Shown here: positions 26,405 to 35,867 of the stretch, one piece after another
Layout of the letters: every line of letters begins with the position of its first letter
Numbering within the stretch: position 1 is the first letter of the stretch
DNA from: Streptomyces sp. MUM 2J
Lineage (GTDB): Bacteria; Actinomycetota; Actinomycetes; Streptomycetales; Streptomycetaceae
Direction: 5' to 3'
Assembly: GCF_022414535.1 (NCBI RefSeq)
Contig: NZ_JADWYM010000031.1
Span: forward strand, 19,377-83,376
DNA: 64,000 nt
Notes under the pieces: generated by a model
Databases searched by the model: none
What the model was told of the DNA's origin: nothing
What the model saw: the letters and a program-made list of their open reading frames with translations, nothing else
Position numbers and translations under genes: made by a program

Positions 26405-27427
26405 ATGGATCGCTCTGCCCGTCCCGCACGTCCCCGCGGACTCGCCCCCGCGCTCGCCCTCGCCGCCGCGGCGGTCCTGACCCTGGCCGGCTGCTCCAGC
26501 GGTTCCGGTGGCAGGAAGTCCGAGGAGGGCGGTGCGGGCGCCTCCGCGGGCAAGGCCACCACGCCCCGCATGACCGTCGCCCTGGTCACGCACCAGTCGC
26601 CCGGCGACACCTTCTGGGACATCGTCCGCAAGGGCGCCGAGGCCGCCGCGGCCAAGGACAACATCAGACTGGTCTACTCCGCCGACCCGAACGCGGGCGG
26701 CCAGGCGAACCTGGTCCAGAACGCCGTGGACCAGAAGGTCGACGGCATCGCGCTCACCCTGGCCAAGCCCGACGCCCTGAAGGACGTCCTCGGCACGGCC
26801 CGGAAGGCCGGCATCCCCGTGGTCGGCCTCAACTCCGGGCTGAGCGAATGGAAGAAGCTCGGTCTGCTGGAGTTCTTCGGCCAGGACGAGACCGTGGCCG
26901 GCCGGGCCCTCGGCAGCCGGCTGAACCGGGCCGGCGCGAAGAACGCCGTCTGCGTCATCCAGGAGCAGGGCAACATCGGCCTCACCCAGCGCTGCGACGG
27001 TGTGCGCGGGACGTTCTCCGGATCCGTCGAGAACCTCTACGTCAACGGCGCCGACATGCCGTCGGTCAAGGCGACCGTCACCGCCAAGCTCAAGCAGGAC
27101 CCCTCGATCGACCACGTCATCGCGCTCGGCGCCCCGATCGCGATGACCGCCACCCAGTCGGTCTCCGAGGCGGGCAGCAGCGCGAAGGTGGCGACCTTCG
27201 ACCTGAACAAGGAACTGACCGGCGCGATCGCCGGGGGCAGCATCGAATTCGCCGTCGACCAGCAGCCCTGGCTCCAGGGCTACCTGGCGGTCGACGCCCT
27301 CTGGCTGTACCGGACCAACGGCAACTACCTGGGCGGCGGCGAGCAGCCGGTGCTGACCGGCCCGGCCTTCGTCGACAAGGGGAACGTCGACGAGATCGAC
27401 GCCTTCGCCGCGAAGGGCACCCGGTGA
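26405..27427 (+). CDS. Sugar ABC transporter substrate-binding lipoprotein
   Basis: A 340-residue periplasmic-binding-protein-type lipoprotein: signal peptide with lipobox LTLAGC (Cys30) and a Peripla_BP_4 (ribose/inositol-binding-like) domain starting at MTVALVTHQSPGDTFWDIVRKGAEAAA. It would capture a sugar or inositol outside the membrane and deliver it to the permease encoded next. ATG at 26405 follows GGAGAG. The gene heads a four-gene operon: it overlaps the permease gene by 3 bases, with the ATPase and isomerase genes 4 bp and 1 bp apart. The divergent iolB suggests myo-inositol or a related cyclitol as the substrate. Confidence 0.9.
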   Translation: MDRSARPARPRGLAPALALAAAAVLTLAGCSSGSGGRKSEEGGAGASAGKATTPRMTVALVTHQSPGDTFWDIVRKGAEAAAAKDNIRLVYSADPNAGGQANLVQNAVDQKVDGIALTLAKPDALKDVLGTARKAGIPVVGLNSGLSEWKKLGLLEFFGQDETVAGRALGSRLNRAGAKNAVCVIQEQGNIGLTQRCDGVRGTFSGSVENLYVNGADMPSVKATVTAKLKQDPSIDHVIALGAPIAMTATQSVSEAGSSAKVATFDLNKELTGAIAGGSIEFAVDQQPWLQGYLAVDALWLYRTNGNYLGGGEQPVLTGPAFVDKGNVDEIDAFAAKGTR

Positions 27428-28497
27428 GCAGTACGGCCCGTCAGGCCCCGCCGGCCCAGGGCGCACCGGTACCGGGCGACGGCGCGGACGGCCGGGCCCG
27501 GAAGCGCTCCACGGCGGTCGCCCTGCTGGCCCGGCCCGAGGTCGGCGTCCTCCTCGGAGCCGTGGCGGTCCTCGTCTTCTTCCTCGTGGCGGCCCCGGCC
27601 GTCCGCCAGGCCGGCGCGATGGCCACGATCCTCTACCAGTCGTCGACCATCGGCATCATGGCCCTGCCCGTGGCCCTGCTGATGATCGGCGGCGAGTTCG
27701 ACCTGTCCTCCGGCGTCGCCGTGATCACCTCGGCGCTCACCGCGAGCATGCTGAGCTACCAGCTGACGGTGAACGTCTGGACCGGCGTCGCCGCCGCCCT
27801 GCTCGTGTCGCTGGCGATCGGTGCCCTCAACGGCTGGATGGTGGTCAGGACCGGGCTGCCCAGCTTCCTGGTCACCCTCGGCACCTTCCTGATCCTCCAG
27901 GGCGTCAACCTCGCCGTGACCAAGCTCGTCACCGGTAACGTCGCCACCGACGACATCAGCGACATGGACGGTTTCGGCCTGGCCCGGCAGATCTTCGCCT
28001 CGTCGTTCGCCGTCGGCGGGGTCCGGGTGAAGATCACCGTGGTGTGGTGGCTGCTCTTCGCGGCGCTGGCCACCTGGGTGCTGCTGCGCACCCGGTTCGG
28101 CAACTGGGTCTTCGCGGTCGGCGGCGCCCGGGAGTCCGCCCGCGCCGTCGGCGTCCCGGTGGACCGCACCAAGATCATCCTGTTCACGGCGGTCGGCTTC
28201 GGCGCCTGGTTCGTCGGCATGCACAACCTGTTCTCCTTCCGCACCGTCCAGTCCGGCGAGGGCGTCGGCCAGGAGCTGATCTACATCGCCGCGGCCGTCA
28301 TCGGCGGCTGCCTGCTCACCGGCGGCCAGGGCTCCGCCGTCGGCCCGGTCTTCGGCGCCTTCATGTTCGGCCTGGTGAACCAGGGCATCGTCTACGCCGG
28401 CTGGAACCCCGACTGGTTCAAGGCCTTCCTCGGCGCGATGCTCCTGGGCGCCGTCCTCGTCAACCTGTACGTCCGGCGCACGGCCACCCGGAGGTGA
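27424..28497 (+). CDS. Sugar ABC transporter permease (RbsC-like)
   Basis: A 357-residue membrane protein of the BPD_transp_2 family (RbsC/XylH). It has about ten hydrophobic segments; conserved stretches are GIMALPVALLMIGGEFDLSSG, GLPSFLVTLGTFLILQG and GARESARAVGVPVDRTKI, the last being the cytoplasmic loop that contacts the ATPase. The GTG start at 27424 overlaps the TGA of the substrate-binding gene (GTGA), which indicates translational coupling. It forms the channel of the putative inositol/sugar importer. Confidence 0.92.
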   Translation: MSSTARQAPPAQGAPVPGDGADGRARKRSTAVALLARPEVGVLLGAVAVLVFFLVAAPAVRQAGAMATILYQSSTIGIMALPVALLMIGGEFDLSSGVAVITSALTASMLSYQLTVNVWTGVAAALLVSLAIGALNGWMVVRTGLPSFLVTLGTFLILQGVNLAVTKLVTGNVATDDISDMDGFGLARQIFASSFAVGGVRVKITVVWWLLFAALATWVLLRTRFGNWVFAVGGARESARAVGVPVDRTKIILFTAVGFGAWFVGMHNLFSFRTVQSGEGVGQELIYIAAAVIGGCLLTGGQGSAVGPVFGAFMFGLVNQGIVYAGWNPDWFKAFLGAMLLGAVLVNLYVRRTATRR

Positions 28498-28501
28498 CGC
28501 C

Positions 28502-29410
28502 ATGACCACCGACGCCATCGGCACGCACGGCGCGGCCGGGAGCACACCCCCACCGGGCCCGGCACCCCTGGCCGAACTGCGGGGCGCCGGCAAGTCCTAC
28601 GGCGCCGTCCGCGCCCTGTACGGCGTCGACCTCGCCGTCCGCCCCGGCCGGGTCACGTGCGTCCTCGGCGACAACGGCGCCGGCAAATCCACCCTCATCA
28701 AGATCGTCTCGGGGCTGCACCGGCACACCGAGGGCACCTTCCTCGTCGATGGCGCCCCGGTGCGCTTCCGCAGCCCCCGCGACGCCCTCGACCGGGGCAT
28801 TGCCGCCGTCTACCAGGACCTGGCGACCGTCCCGCTGATGCCGGTGTGGCGCAACTTCTTCCTCGGCTCCGAGACGACCAAGGGCCCCCGGCCCTTCCGC
28901 CGCCTGGACATCGCGGCGATGAAGAGGACGGCCGACCGCGAACTGCGCGGCATGGGCATCGTCCTCGACGACCTCGAACAGCCCGTCGGCACCCTCTCCG
29001 GCGGCCAGCGCCAGTGCGTCGCCATCGCCCGCGCCGTCCACTTCGGCGCCCGCGTCCTCGTCCTGGACGAACCCACCGCAGCCCTCGGCGTCAAGCAGTC
29101 CGGCGTGGTGCTCAAGTACATCGCCGCCGCCCGCGACCGCGGCCTCGGCGTCGTCCTCGTCACCCACAACCCGCACCACGCCCACCTGGTCGGGGATCAC
29201 TTCAGCGTGCTGCGTCTCGGTACCCTCGAACTCTCCGCCGACCGCAGCGAGGTGAGCCTTCAGGAGCTGACGCACCACATGGCCGGCGGAGCCGACCTCG
29301 CCGCCCTCGAGCACGAACTGGCCCAGGTCCACCACGCCGGCGCCGAGGAACACCCCGAGGGGGACCTCTCAGCGCCGGTGACGACGCGCACCGAGGAAGG
29401 AACGCCCTGA
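28502..29410 (+). CDS. Sugar ABC transporter ATP-binding protein (single domain)
   Basis: A 302-residue ATPase with Walker A GDNGAGKST (about residue 57), signature LSGGQRQ (about 165) and Walker B VLVLDEP (about 186), then a switch His in VTHNPHH. Unlike RbsA or XylG, which have two fused ABC domains, it has only one, so it probably works as a homodimer. The C-terminal 50 residues are acidic and low-complexity. ATG at 28502 lies 4 bases after the permease stop. It powers the importer encoded upstream. Confidence 0.92.
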   Translation: MTTDAIGTHGAAGSTPPPGPAPLAELRGAGKSYGAVRALYGVDLAVRPGRVTCVLGDNGAGKSTLIKIVSGLHRHTEGTFLVDGAPVRFRSPRDALDRGIAAVYQDLATVPLMPVWRNFFLGSETTKGPRPFRRLDIAAMKRTADRELRGMGIVLDDLEQPVGTLSGGQRQCVAIARAVHFGARVLVLDEPTAALGVKQSGVVLKYIAAARDRGLGVVLVTHNPHHAHLVGDHFSVLRLGTLELSADRSEVSLQELTHHMAGGADLAALEHELAQVHHAGAEEHPEGDLSAPVTTRTEEGTP

Positions 29411-29411
29411 C

Positions 29412-30314
29412 ATGCCCGCTGCCCTCGACCGAATCCGGGTCGGCTCCGCCCCCGACTCCTGGGGCGTCTGGTTCCCCGACGACCCGCGGCAGGTGCCCTG
29501 GGACCGCTTCCTGGACGAGGTCGCCGAGGCCGGCTACGAGTGGATCGAACTCGGACCCCACGGCTACCTGCCCACCGACCCCGCCCGGCTCGCCGACGAG
29601 GTGGCCCGCCGGGGCCTGAAGGTCTCCGCCGGCACGGTCTTCACCGGCCTGCACCGCGGACCGTCGGTGTGGGAGTCCACCTGGGAACACGTGCGCCGGG
29701 TCGCCGCCCTCACCCGCGCCATGGGTGCCCGGCACCTCGTCGTCATCCCCTCCTTCTGGCGCGACGACAGGACCGCCCGGATCCTGGAGCCACCGGAGCT
29801 GACGGCCGAGCAGTGGGCCCACCTCACCCGGGGCACCGAGCGCCTCGCCCACCGCGTCAGGGAGGCCTACGGCCTGGACATCGTCGTCCACCCGCACGCC
29901 GACACCCACCTCGACACCGGGACCCACGTCGAGCGCTTCCTCGACTCCACCGACTCCGACCTGGTCAACCTCTGCCTGGACACCGGGCACTACGCCTACT
30001 GCGGCGGCGACAGCGTCAAGCTGATCGAGACCTACGGCGAGCGCATCGGCTACCTGCACCTCAAGCAGGTCGACCCGGAGATCCTCGCCGACGTGGTGAA
30101 GAACGGGATCGCCTTCGGGCCCGCCGTGGCGCGCGGCGTGATGTGCGAACCGCCCTCCGGGGTGCCGGCGCTGGAACCCGTCCTGACCGCGGCCCAGGCG
30201 CTGGGAGTGGAACTGTTCGCCATCGTCGAGCAGGACATGTACCCCTGCGCCCCCGACCGGCCGCTGCCGATCGCCGCACGCACCAGGAGGTTCCTGCGCT
30301 CCTGCGGGGCCTGA
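29412..30314 (+). CDS. Sugar phosphate isomerase/epimerase (IolE/IolI-like TIM barrel)
   Basis: A 300-residue xylose-isomerase-like TIM barrel. It opens with RVGSAPDSWGVWFPDD, a pattern frequent in inositol-cluster members, and has metal-ligand positions in YEWIELGPHG, VVHPHADTHLD and NLCLDTGHYAYCGG. Relatives include inosose dehydratase (IolE) and inosose isomerase (IolI); I cannot decide which from the sequence. ATG at 29412 is 1 base after the ATPase stop with an AAGGAA upstream, so it is the last gene of the transporter operon. This coupling supports a cyclitol rather than a simple sugar as the transported compound. Confidence 0.85.
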   Translation: MPAALDRIRVGSAPDSWGVWFPDDPRQVPWDRFLDEVAEAGYEWIELGPHGYLPTDPARLADEVARRGLKVSAGTVFTGLHRGPSVWESTWEHVRRVAALTRAMGARHLVVIPSFWRDDRTARILEPPELTAEQWAHLTRGTERLAHRVREAYGLDIVVHPHADTHLDTGTHVERFLDSTDSDLVNLCLDTGHYAYCGGDSVKLIETYGERIGYLHLKQVDPEILADVVKNGIAFGPAVARGVMCEPPSGVPALEPVLTAAQALGVELFAIVEQDMYPCAPDRPLPIAARTRRFLRSCGA

Positions 30315-30436
30315 GGAACTCGTTCCGCAAATGGCCACCACACCTTCATCTCCGCTCCGGTGGCCGTTGGCCGGCCGTTCCCCCGGCAGCCATCCGGCGA
30401 TCCGACGATCCTGCCCCGCTACCGCAGGAGAACCGG

Positions 30437-31723
30437 GTGGCCACACCAGAGACCCACAGACCCCCTCACCGCCGGGAACCACGACTGAGGATGGCCGGGC
30501 CCGCGCCCGCGCCGCCCCGGCATCCATGGCGGCGGTTACTGCCGCTGGCCGCGGCCCTGGCCGTCGTCGTCTGCGGCGGGCCCGTCGTGGCCACCGAGCG
30601 TGTCGCGCTGCCGTTCCAGCGCGTCGTGACCGTCGAGGCCGCGATGGGCTCCAAGTCTGACTACTTCGAGGATCCCGAGGTCCGGCGGCTGCTGATGCGA
30701 CACGGCATCCGGGTGCACCTCACCCGGATGGGCTCGCGCGACATCGCCCACCGGACCTACACCGGCTTCGACGTCGTCTTCCCCTCGGGACAGCCCGCGG
30801 CCGACAGCATCGCCCGCCGCCGTGCCGCCGAAGGACGCCCCGCGACGGCGTACCGGCCCTTCGTCAGCCCGATCGTGCTCGGCACCTACCGTGAGTACGC
30901 CGAGACACTGACGGACGCCGGCATCGCCACCCCGATGCCGGCCGCCTCCCCCGGCACGCCGACGCTGTACTACCGGCTCGACATGAGGAAGTTCCTCGAC
31001 GCCACCGCCGCGGGCAGGCGCTGGAAGGACCTCGGCATCGAGGACCACGGCCTGCACAACGACAACCGGGTGCTCGCCCAGACCTCCGACATCTGCGAGT
31101 CCAACTCCGCGGGCACCTACCTCGGCCTGGTGTCCTACGTCGACCACACCGTGGGCAAGGACCGCGGGAAGGGCGAGATACCGCAGACGCCCGCCGCAGC
31201 CGAGGAGTTCGGCCGCGACATCACGATGCTCCTGAACGACCAGGGCATGCCGGCCTCCGAGAAGAACGAGACGTACGTGTCCGCCGAGGGCAAGAGCATC
31301 GCCCCCGTCGCGGTCATCTACGAGCACCAGTTCCTCGCCCACCAGATCCGGGCCACGGCCAGGACCGGCCGGGTCGACGCCGAACGCGTCCTGCTCTACC
31401 CCTCGACCCGCTTCTTCACCGAGCCGCGGTTCATCGCGCTGACCGCGCGGGGCGAGCGGCTCGGCGAGCTGATGTCCGGCGACGGCGCGCTGCGCGAACG
31501 GGCCAGGGAACTCGGTTTCCGGGTACGCGAGCAGGGCCGCGGGGACGGGCACGGCACGTTGGAGGACCATCTCAGGGCCCGGCACGTCCAGGTGCCGACG
31601 CTGTCCGCCGACGACACCAAGGCGGTGCTGCCCCGCCTCGACCTGTTCGAACGGATGGTTGAGGTCGTCGGTGGCTGCGACCCGCTCCCGGGGCCGGCGA
31701 CCGCCGACGGGGAGGCCTCGTGA
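30437..31723 (+). CDS. Membrane-anchored/exported solute-binding-like protein, first gene of a vWA operon
   Basis: About 428 residues. A basic N-terminus and one hydrophobic stretch (about residues 34-52) form a signal peptide or anchor. The rest (VVTVEAAMGSKSDYFEDPEVRRLLMRHGIRVHLTRMGSRDIAHRTYTGFDVVFPS) looks like an extracytoplasmic solute-binding fold but matches no transporter class I can name. GTG at 30437 is chosen because AGGAG lies 6 bases upstream; ATG at 30491 is an alternative. Its stop overlaps the start of the next gene (GTGA), so it is translationally coupled to the vWA lipoprotein. It belongs to a three-gene operon of unknown function. Confidence 0.75.
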   Translation: MATPETHRPPHRREPRLRMAGPAPAPPRHPWRRLLPLAAALAVVVCGGPVVATERVALPFQRVVTVEAAMGSKSDYFEDPEVRRLLMRHGIRVHLTRMGSRDIAHRTYTGFDVVFPSGQPAADSIARRRAAEGRPATAYRPFVSPIVLGTYREYAETLTDAGIATPMPAASPGTPTLYYRLDMRKFLDATAAGRRWKDLGIEDHGLHNDNRVLAQTSDICESNSAGTYLGLVSYVDHTVGKDRGKGEIPQTPAAAEEFGRDITMLLNDQGMPASEKNETYVSAEGKSIAPVAVIYEHQFLAHQIRATARTGRVDAERVLLYPSTRFFTEPRFIALTARGERLGELMSGDGALRERARELGFRVREQGRGDGHGTLEDHLRARHVQVPTLSADDTKAVLPRLDLFERMVEVVGGCDPLPGPATADGEAS

Positions 31724-33315
31724 GCGCACGCCGGTCCCCGCCCCTCGCGCTGTGCCTGGTCCTCGTCGCGGTGTTCGCCTCCCTCACCGCCTGCTCCGGC
31801 GACGGCGGCGGGACCACCACCCTGCACGTCCTCGCCAGTGACGAATTGGCCGACATGGAGCCGGTGCTGACGCGGCTGCGCGAGGACACCGGCGTCCGGC
31901 TGGCGATGCACTACCGGCCCACCAACGACGCCTCCGACACGCTCGTCACCGGCCGCCACTCCTACGACCTGGCCTGGCTCTCGTCCGACCGCTACCTCAG
32001 ACTCCGCCTCAAGGGCCGGGGCGGCGCGGGCTCGCCGCCCCCCGCCGTGCAGAGCACCTCGATCATGCGGTCCCCGGTCGTCGTCGGCCTCACCCCCGAT
32101 GTCGCCCGGCGGCTGCACGCCGGCGTACCCGGCAGGCGTCTGTCCTGGGCGGACATCGCCGACGCCGCCGCCACCGGCACCGTCCGCTTCGGTATGGCCG
32201 ACCCGCGGCACACCAACAGCGGCCTCGCCGCCCTGGTCGGCGTGGCGACCGCCGCGTCCGGCACAGGCGGCGCGCTGCGCCCGCAGGACGTCGGCTGCGA
32301 CCGGCTGCGCGGCTTCCGCTCCGGGCAGGCGCTCACCGCCGGCACCTCCAGCGCCCTCCTGGACGACTTCGCCGCACATCCCGGCCGCACCAACGCGCTG
32401 ATCACCTACGAGTCCGCGCTGCTCCGGCTGAACGCCTCGGGACGGCTCGCCCAGCCGCTGGAGATCGTCCACCCGGCCGACGGCATGGTGCTCTCCGACT
32501 ACCCGCTGCTGCTCCTCGACACCGCTCGCCGCGCCGCCTACGACAAGGTCGTCGGATGGCTCACCGCGGCCGGCCACCAGCGCGAGATCATGCGGGAGAC
32601 GCTGCGCAGGCCCGTCAGTACAGCCGTGCGGCGGGACGACCGGCTTGCCTCGCCCGTCGGCAACGCCCTGTACTTCCCCGACGATCCGGCCGTCCTGGAC
32701 CGGCTGCTGGCCGACTACGGAGACCCGGGAGCAGGCACCGCCGATCAGGTGATCTTCCTGCTGGACTTCTCCGGCTCCATGCGCGGAGCCCGCACCGACG
32801 CCCTGAGGGCGGCCTTCGCCTCCCTCAGCGGCGCGGACACCTCGTCGACGGCCAAGTTCGTCCGCTTCCACCTGGGGGAGCGCCTCACCGTCGTGCGCTT
32901 CGGCGGCCGTCCTCTCGACGAGCGGACGGTCACCGTACGCGGCCCGCGGGACCTGGAGGCGCTGGAGGAGTACGTCGCCGGGGGCGGATACGACGGCTCG
33001 ACCGCGATCTGGTCCGCTCTCGACCACGGGTACCGCCGAGCCCAGCAGGCGGTGCGGGACGACCCGGCGCGCACCGTGTCCATCGTGCTGATGACCGACG
33101 GCGAGAACAACGCGGGCCTCGGCCCCGCCGCGTTCGCCGAGCGGTACCGCGCCCGCCCGGCCGCCGCCCGAGCCGTGCCCACCTACCCGGTCCGGTTCGG
33201 CGGGGCCGACGCCGCCGAGCTGCGCCAGGTCGCGTCGCTGACCGGTGGGCGCATGGTCGACGGGCACGCGACGTCCCTGTCCGCTGCGTTCAAGGAGATC
33301 CGTGGCTGTCACTGA
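31720..33315 (+). CDS. Lipoprotein with solute-binding and von Willebrand A domains
   Basis: A 531-residue lipoprotein: lipobox SLTAC (Cys25), an SBP_bac_11-like binding domain (about 35-300, TLHVLASDELADMEPVLTRL...) and a vWA domain from about residue 340. The MIDAS motif is LLDFSGSM (Asp349, Ser351, Ser353), with the Thr/Asp loop around GGYDGSTAIW and LMTDGENN, so it probably binds a divalent metal and a protein partner outside the cell. Fusion of a binding domain to an adhesion-type domain suggests sensing or assembly rather than transport, since no permease or ATPase is in the operon. GTG start overlaps the upstream stop; its own 3' end overlaps the next gene by 14 bases. Confidence 0.82.
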   Translation: MSARRSPPLALCLVLVAVFASLTACSGDGGGTTTLHVLASDELADMEPVLTRLREDTGVRLAMHYRPTNDASDTLVTGRHSYDLAWLSSDRYLRLRLKGRGGAGSPPPAVQSTSIMRSPVVVGLTPDVARRLHAGVPGRRLSWADIADAAATGTVRFGMADPRHTNSGLAALVGVATAASGTGGALRPQDVGCDRLRGFRSGQALTAGTSSALLDDFAAHPGRTNALITYESALLRLNASGRLAQPLEIVHPADGMVLSDYPLLLLDTARRAAYDKVVGWLTAAGHQREIMRETLRRPVSTAVRRDDRLASPVGNALYFPDDPAVLDRLLADYGDPGAGTADQVIFLLDFSGSMRGARTDALRAAFASLSGADTSSTAKFVRFHLGERLTVVRFGGRPLDERTVTVRGPRDLEALEEYVAGGGYDGSTAIWSALDHGYRRAQQAVRDDPARTVSIVLMTDGENNAGLGPAAFAERYRARPAAARAVPTYPVRFGGADAAELRQVASLTGGRMVDGHATSLSAAFKEIRGCH

Positions 33316-34075
33316 GGGCGCGTGGTGGAGTGCGCACTGGGGCTGGATGGTGTGGTGGCTGCTGGGAGCCGCCGGTCTGCTGACGCTCGCCGGGCTCGCG
33401 ACGTGGCGGCTGGTGGGCCGGTCAGCGCCGGAGGGTGACTGGGCGGTGGACCGGTACAGCCCGCTGTACCTGGACAACGAGGCCGTCATCGACCAGTACA
33501 AGCTGGGCAGCCAGCGGGCGGCGCTGAGGCAGGAGGTGGAGGAGCGGCGCAGCCGCACCTTCGGCTGGCTGGCCTGGCTGCCGTTCCTGTCCGGGAGCGG
33601 CGCGCACGGCAAGAGCGGTCAGGACATGTTCGTCAAGTACGTCGAGGAGAAGGAGCCGATCTCCGTCATCGGCATGCTCATGTCCGCCTTCAAACGGGCG
33701 GACGCCCTCGTGGAGGTGGACATGGGCGAAGGCACCCTCGTCCCCAACAGGCGGCTGATCAGCCGCTTCGCCGGACGCATCCAGGCCGGCGAAGCCGTCG
33801 ACGTCGCTCTCACCGACCTCGGCGCCTTCGTCATGATCGAGGGGCAGTTCAAGGCGGAGGACGGCGATGGCGAGACGCTGGTGATGCGGGCCCCGTACGG
33901 CGGCGGCCCGCCGCGCGCCCACGTGCTGGTGGTCCTGCGCCGCGACGGCCTGCGCCGCCCCGACAAGCAGCTCCCCAAGGGCGTCTTCCGCGCCCACTGC
34001 CTGGGGAAGGTGACGAGTTGGGACCCGGACACCAGGGAGACGATCGTGGAGCGCCCGCTGGCGGTCTTCCAGTGA
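33302..34075 (+). CDS. Membrane protein of the vWA operon, unknown function
   Basis: A 257-residue protein with one N-terminal transmembrane helix (about residues 12-34, GWMVWWLLGAAGLLTLAGLATW), a helical stretch with basic/acidic charge (QYKLGSQRAALRQEVEERRSR) and a beta-rich C-terminal half (ALVEVDMGEGTLVPNRRLISRFAGRIQAGEAVDVALTDLGAFVMIEGQF). I recognise no domain. GTG at 33302 has AAGGAGATCC immediately upstream and lies inside the 3' end of the vWA gene, so the three genes are tightly coupled and probably make one membrane-associated complex. Confidence 0.75.
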   Translation: MAVTEGAWWSAHWGWMVWWLLGAAGLLTLAGLATWRLVGRSAPEGDWAVDRYSPLYLDNEAVIDQYKLGSQRAALRQEVEERRSRTFGWLAWLPFLSGSGAHGKSGQDMFVKYVEEKEPISVIGMLMSAFKRADALVEVDMGEGTLVPNRRLISRFAGRIQAGEAVDVALTDLGAFVMIEGQFKAEDGDGETLVMRAPYGGGPPRAHVLVVLRRDGLRRPDKQLPKGVFRAHCLGKVTSWDPDTRETIVERPLAVFQ

Positions 34076-34289
34076 CCCCGTGCGGTCACCGGACGGACCG
34101 CGGACACCCGGGCGGGCCCGCCGGCCCGCGCCGCCGGACCCGGCACCCCGCCGAGGCACCGCCCGCCCCGGGGCCCACCGGGAGGTGCGTCGCGCTCCGC
34201 CCCGCGGCGCACCCCCACCGGAAGCCGCGACCTACCGGGCGGTCCTTCCCGGGCACGGCACCGGCCCCGGAGCCGCGTACGCTCCTGCC

Positions 34290-34862
34290 ATGGACCTGCC
34301 CGCCGTACGCCTGGAGGCGCCCGCCACCTCCACCGCTCCCGCTCTCCTCCTGCGCCCCTGGTGCCTCGCGGACGCCGCAGACCTGGCCGCGCTCGGCCGG
34401 GACGACGCCCTGCGCCGCTGGACCGGCTTCCCCGTGGAGGACGGGACGAGCGCGGAGCGCTGGCTGCAAGAGCAGATCCACGGCCGGGAGACGGGCCACC
34501 GGTTCGCGTTCGCCGTGACGGAGCCTCCCACCGGCGGCGCGCGCGGCCACCTGGTCGGGCACGTCGTCCTCAAGTACGGCACCCCCGGTCTGCCCGTCGC
34601 CGAGGTCGGCTACTGGACGGCCGCCCCCGCACGCGGCCGGCACGTCGCCTCCCGGGCGCTGCGGGCGCTCACCGTGTGGGCCTTCGACGCCTTCGGCGCC
34701 GAGGGGCCGGCCCGCCTGGAACTGGTGCACCAGGTGGACAACGCGGCCTCCTGCCGGGTCGCCCGCGCCTGCGGGTACGACCTCGTCACGGTGCTGCCCG
34801 CCGTGCCGCCCGCCCACCCCCTCGACGGCCACCTGCACGCCCGCACCGCCCCCGCGCGGTAG
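34290..34862 (+). CDS. GNAT family N-acetyltransferase
   Basis: A 190-residue acetyltransferase of the Acetyltransf_3 (RimJ/RimL-like) type. The strand-helix order is visible: LLLRPWCLADAADLAAL at the N-terminus, HVVLKYGTPGLPVAEVGYWTAAPARGRHVASRALRALTVWAF containing the acetyl-CoA pyrophosphate loop, and LELVHQVDNAASCRVARACGY, the Asn-Ala-Ala-Ser motif typical of this subgroup. TACGCT at 34278-34283 lies 6 bases before the ATG with no ribosome site, so it is probably leaderless. The substrate is unknown. It converges with the oxidoreductase gene with no gap. Confidence 0.85.
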   Translation: MDLPAVRLEAPATSTAPALLLRPWCLADAADLAALGRDDALRRWTGFPVEDGTSAERWLQEQIHGRETGHRFAFAVTEPPTGGARGHLVGHVVLKYGTPGLPVAEVGYWTAAPARGRHVASRALRALTVWAFDAFGAEGPARLELVHQVDNAASCRVARACGYDLVTVLPAVPPAHPLDGHLHARTAPAR

Positions 34863-35867
34863 TCAGCGCGACCGCACCTCCGCCGGTGTCACCGGCCGGT
34901 GCTCGTGCAGCGACCGCGTGCAGGCCTCGGCGATCCAGCCCGCCTCCAGGGCGTCCTCCACGGTGCACGGGGAGGGGCGGGTGCCGGCGACGACCTCGGT
35001 GAAGACGGCGAGTTCGGCACGGTAGGCGGCGGCGAAGCGGTCCAGGAAGTACGCGTGCGGCGGGCCGGCCGGGAACGAGGTACCCGCTTCGGCCGAGCGC
35101 AGCGGCAGCCCGTCGTCGAGGCCGACGGCGAGGGAGTCGGCGAACCCGTGCAGCTCCAAGCGGACGTCGTAACCACGCCCGTTGTGCCGCGAGTTGGACA
35201 CCACCGCGAGGGTGCCGTCGTCCAGGGTGAGGAGCGCGCCGGTGGTGTCGGCGTCGCCCGCCTCGGCGATGTAGCCGGCGCCCCGGTTGCCGCCGACGGC
35301 GTACACCTCGGCGACCTCGCGCCCGGTCACCCAGCGGATGCTGTCGAAGTCGTGCACAGCGCAGTCGCGGAAGATCCCGCCGGACGCGGCGATGTACGCC
35401 GCGGGCGGTGGCGCCGGATCGAGCGTCGTGGACCGCACGGTGTGCAGCGTGCCCAGTTCACCGGCGCGCACGGCGGCGCGGGCGGCGCGGAACCCGGCGT
35501 CGAAGCGGCGGTTGTAGCCGATCTGGACCGCCACCCCGCGATCCTGGACGGCCTTCAGCAGCTCCGCGCCCCCGGCCATGGTGCGGGCCACGGGCTTCTC
35601 GCAGAACACGGGCACGCCCGCGTCGACGCCCGCCCGGATCAGCGCCGGGTGCGCATCGGTCGCCGCGGCCACGACGATGCCGTCCACACCGGACGCCAGC
35701 AGGGCCCCGGGCGTGTCCACGACCTCGGCACCGAAGCGCTCGCCCGCGGCCCTGGCCGCGTCGGTGAGCGGGTCCGTGACGACGAGCGACTCGACGGCTT
35801 CGAGCCTGGCGAGGGTGGCGGCGTGGAAGGCGCCGATCCGGCCGAGGCCGAGGATTCCGATACGCAT
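34863..35867 (-). CDS. Gfo/Idh/MocA oxidoreductase, inositol 2-dehydrogenase-like
   Basis: A 334-residue NAD(P)-dependent dehydrogenase. The N-terminal Rossmann motif is IGILGLGRIGAFHAATLARL, the family signature CEKPVA carries the catalytic Lys, and GGIFRDCAVHDFDSIRWVTG supplies the His/Asp of the active site. Such enzymes oxidise a hydroxyl of a cyclic polyol or sugar; closeness to iolB, the TIM-barrel enzyme and the transporter suggests inositol 2-dehydrogenase (IolG) activity, but orthology is not proven. ATG at 35867 follows AAGGAG. TGTCCTGACAAA found in the iol control region recurs about 380 bp upstream. Confidence 0.88.
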   Translation of the reverse strand: MRIGILGLGRIGAFHAATLARLEAVESLVVTDPLTDAARAAGERFGAEVVDTPGALLASGVDGIVVAAATDAHPALIRAGVDAGVPVFCEKPVARTMAGGAELLKAVQDRGVAVQIGYNRRFDAGFRAARAAVRAGELGTLHTVRSTTLDPAPPPAAYIAASGGIFRDCAVHDFDSIRWVTGREVAEVYAVGGNRGAGYIAEAGDADTTGALLTLDDGTLAVVSNSRHNGRGYDVRLELHGFADSLAVGLDDGLPLRSAEAGTSFPAGPPHAYFLDRFAAAYRAELAVFTEVVAGTRPSPCTVEDALEAGWIAEACTRSLHEHRPVTPAEVRSR

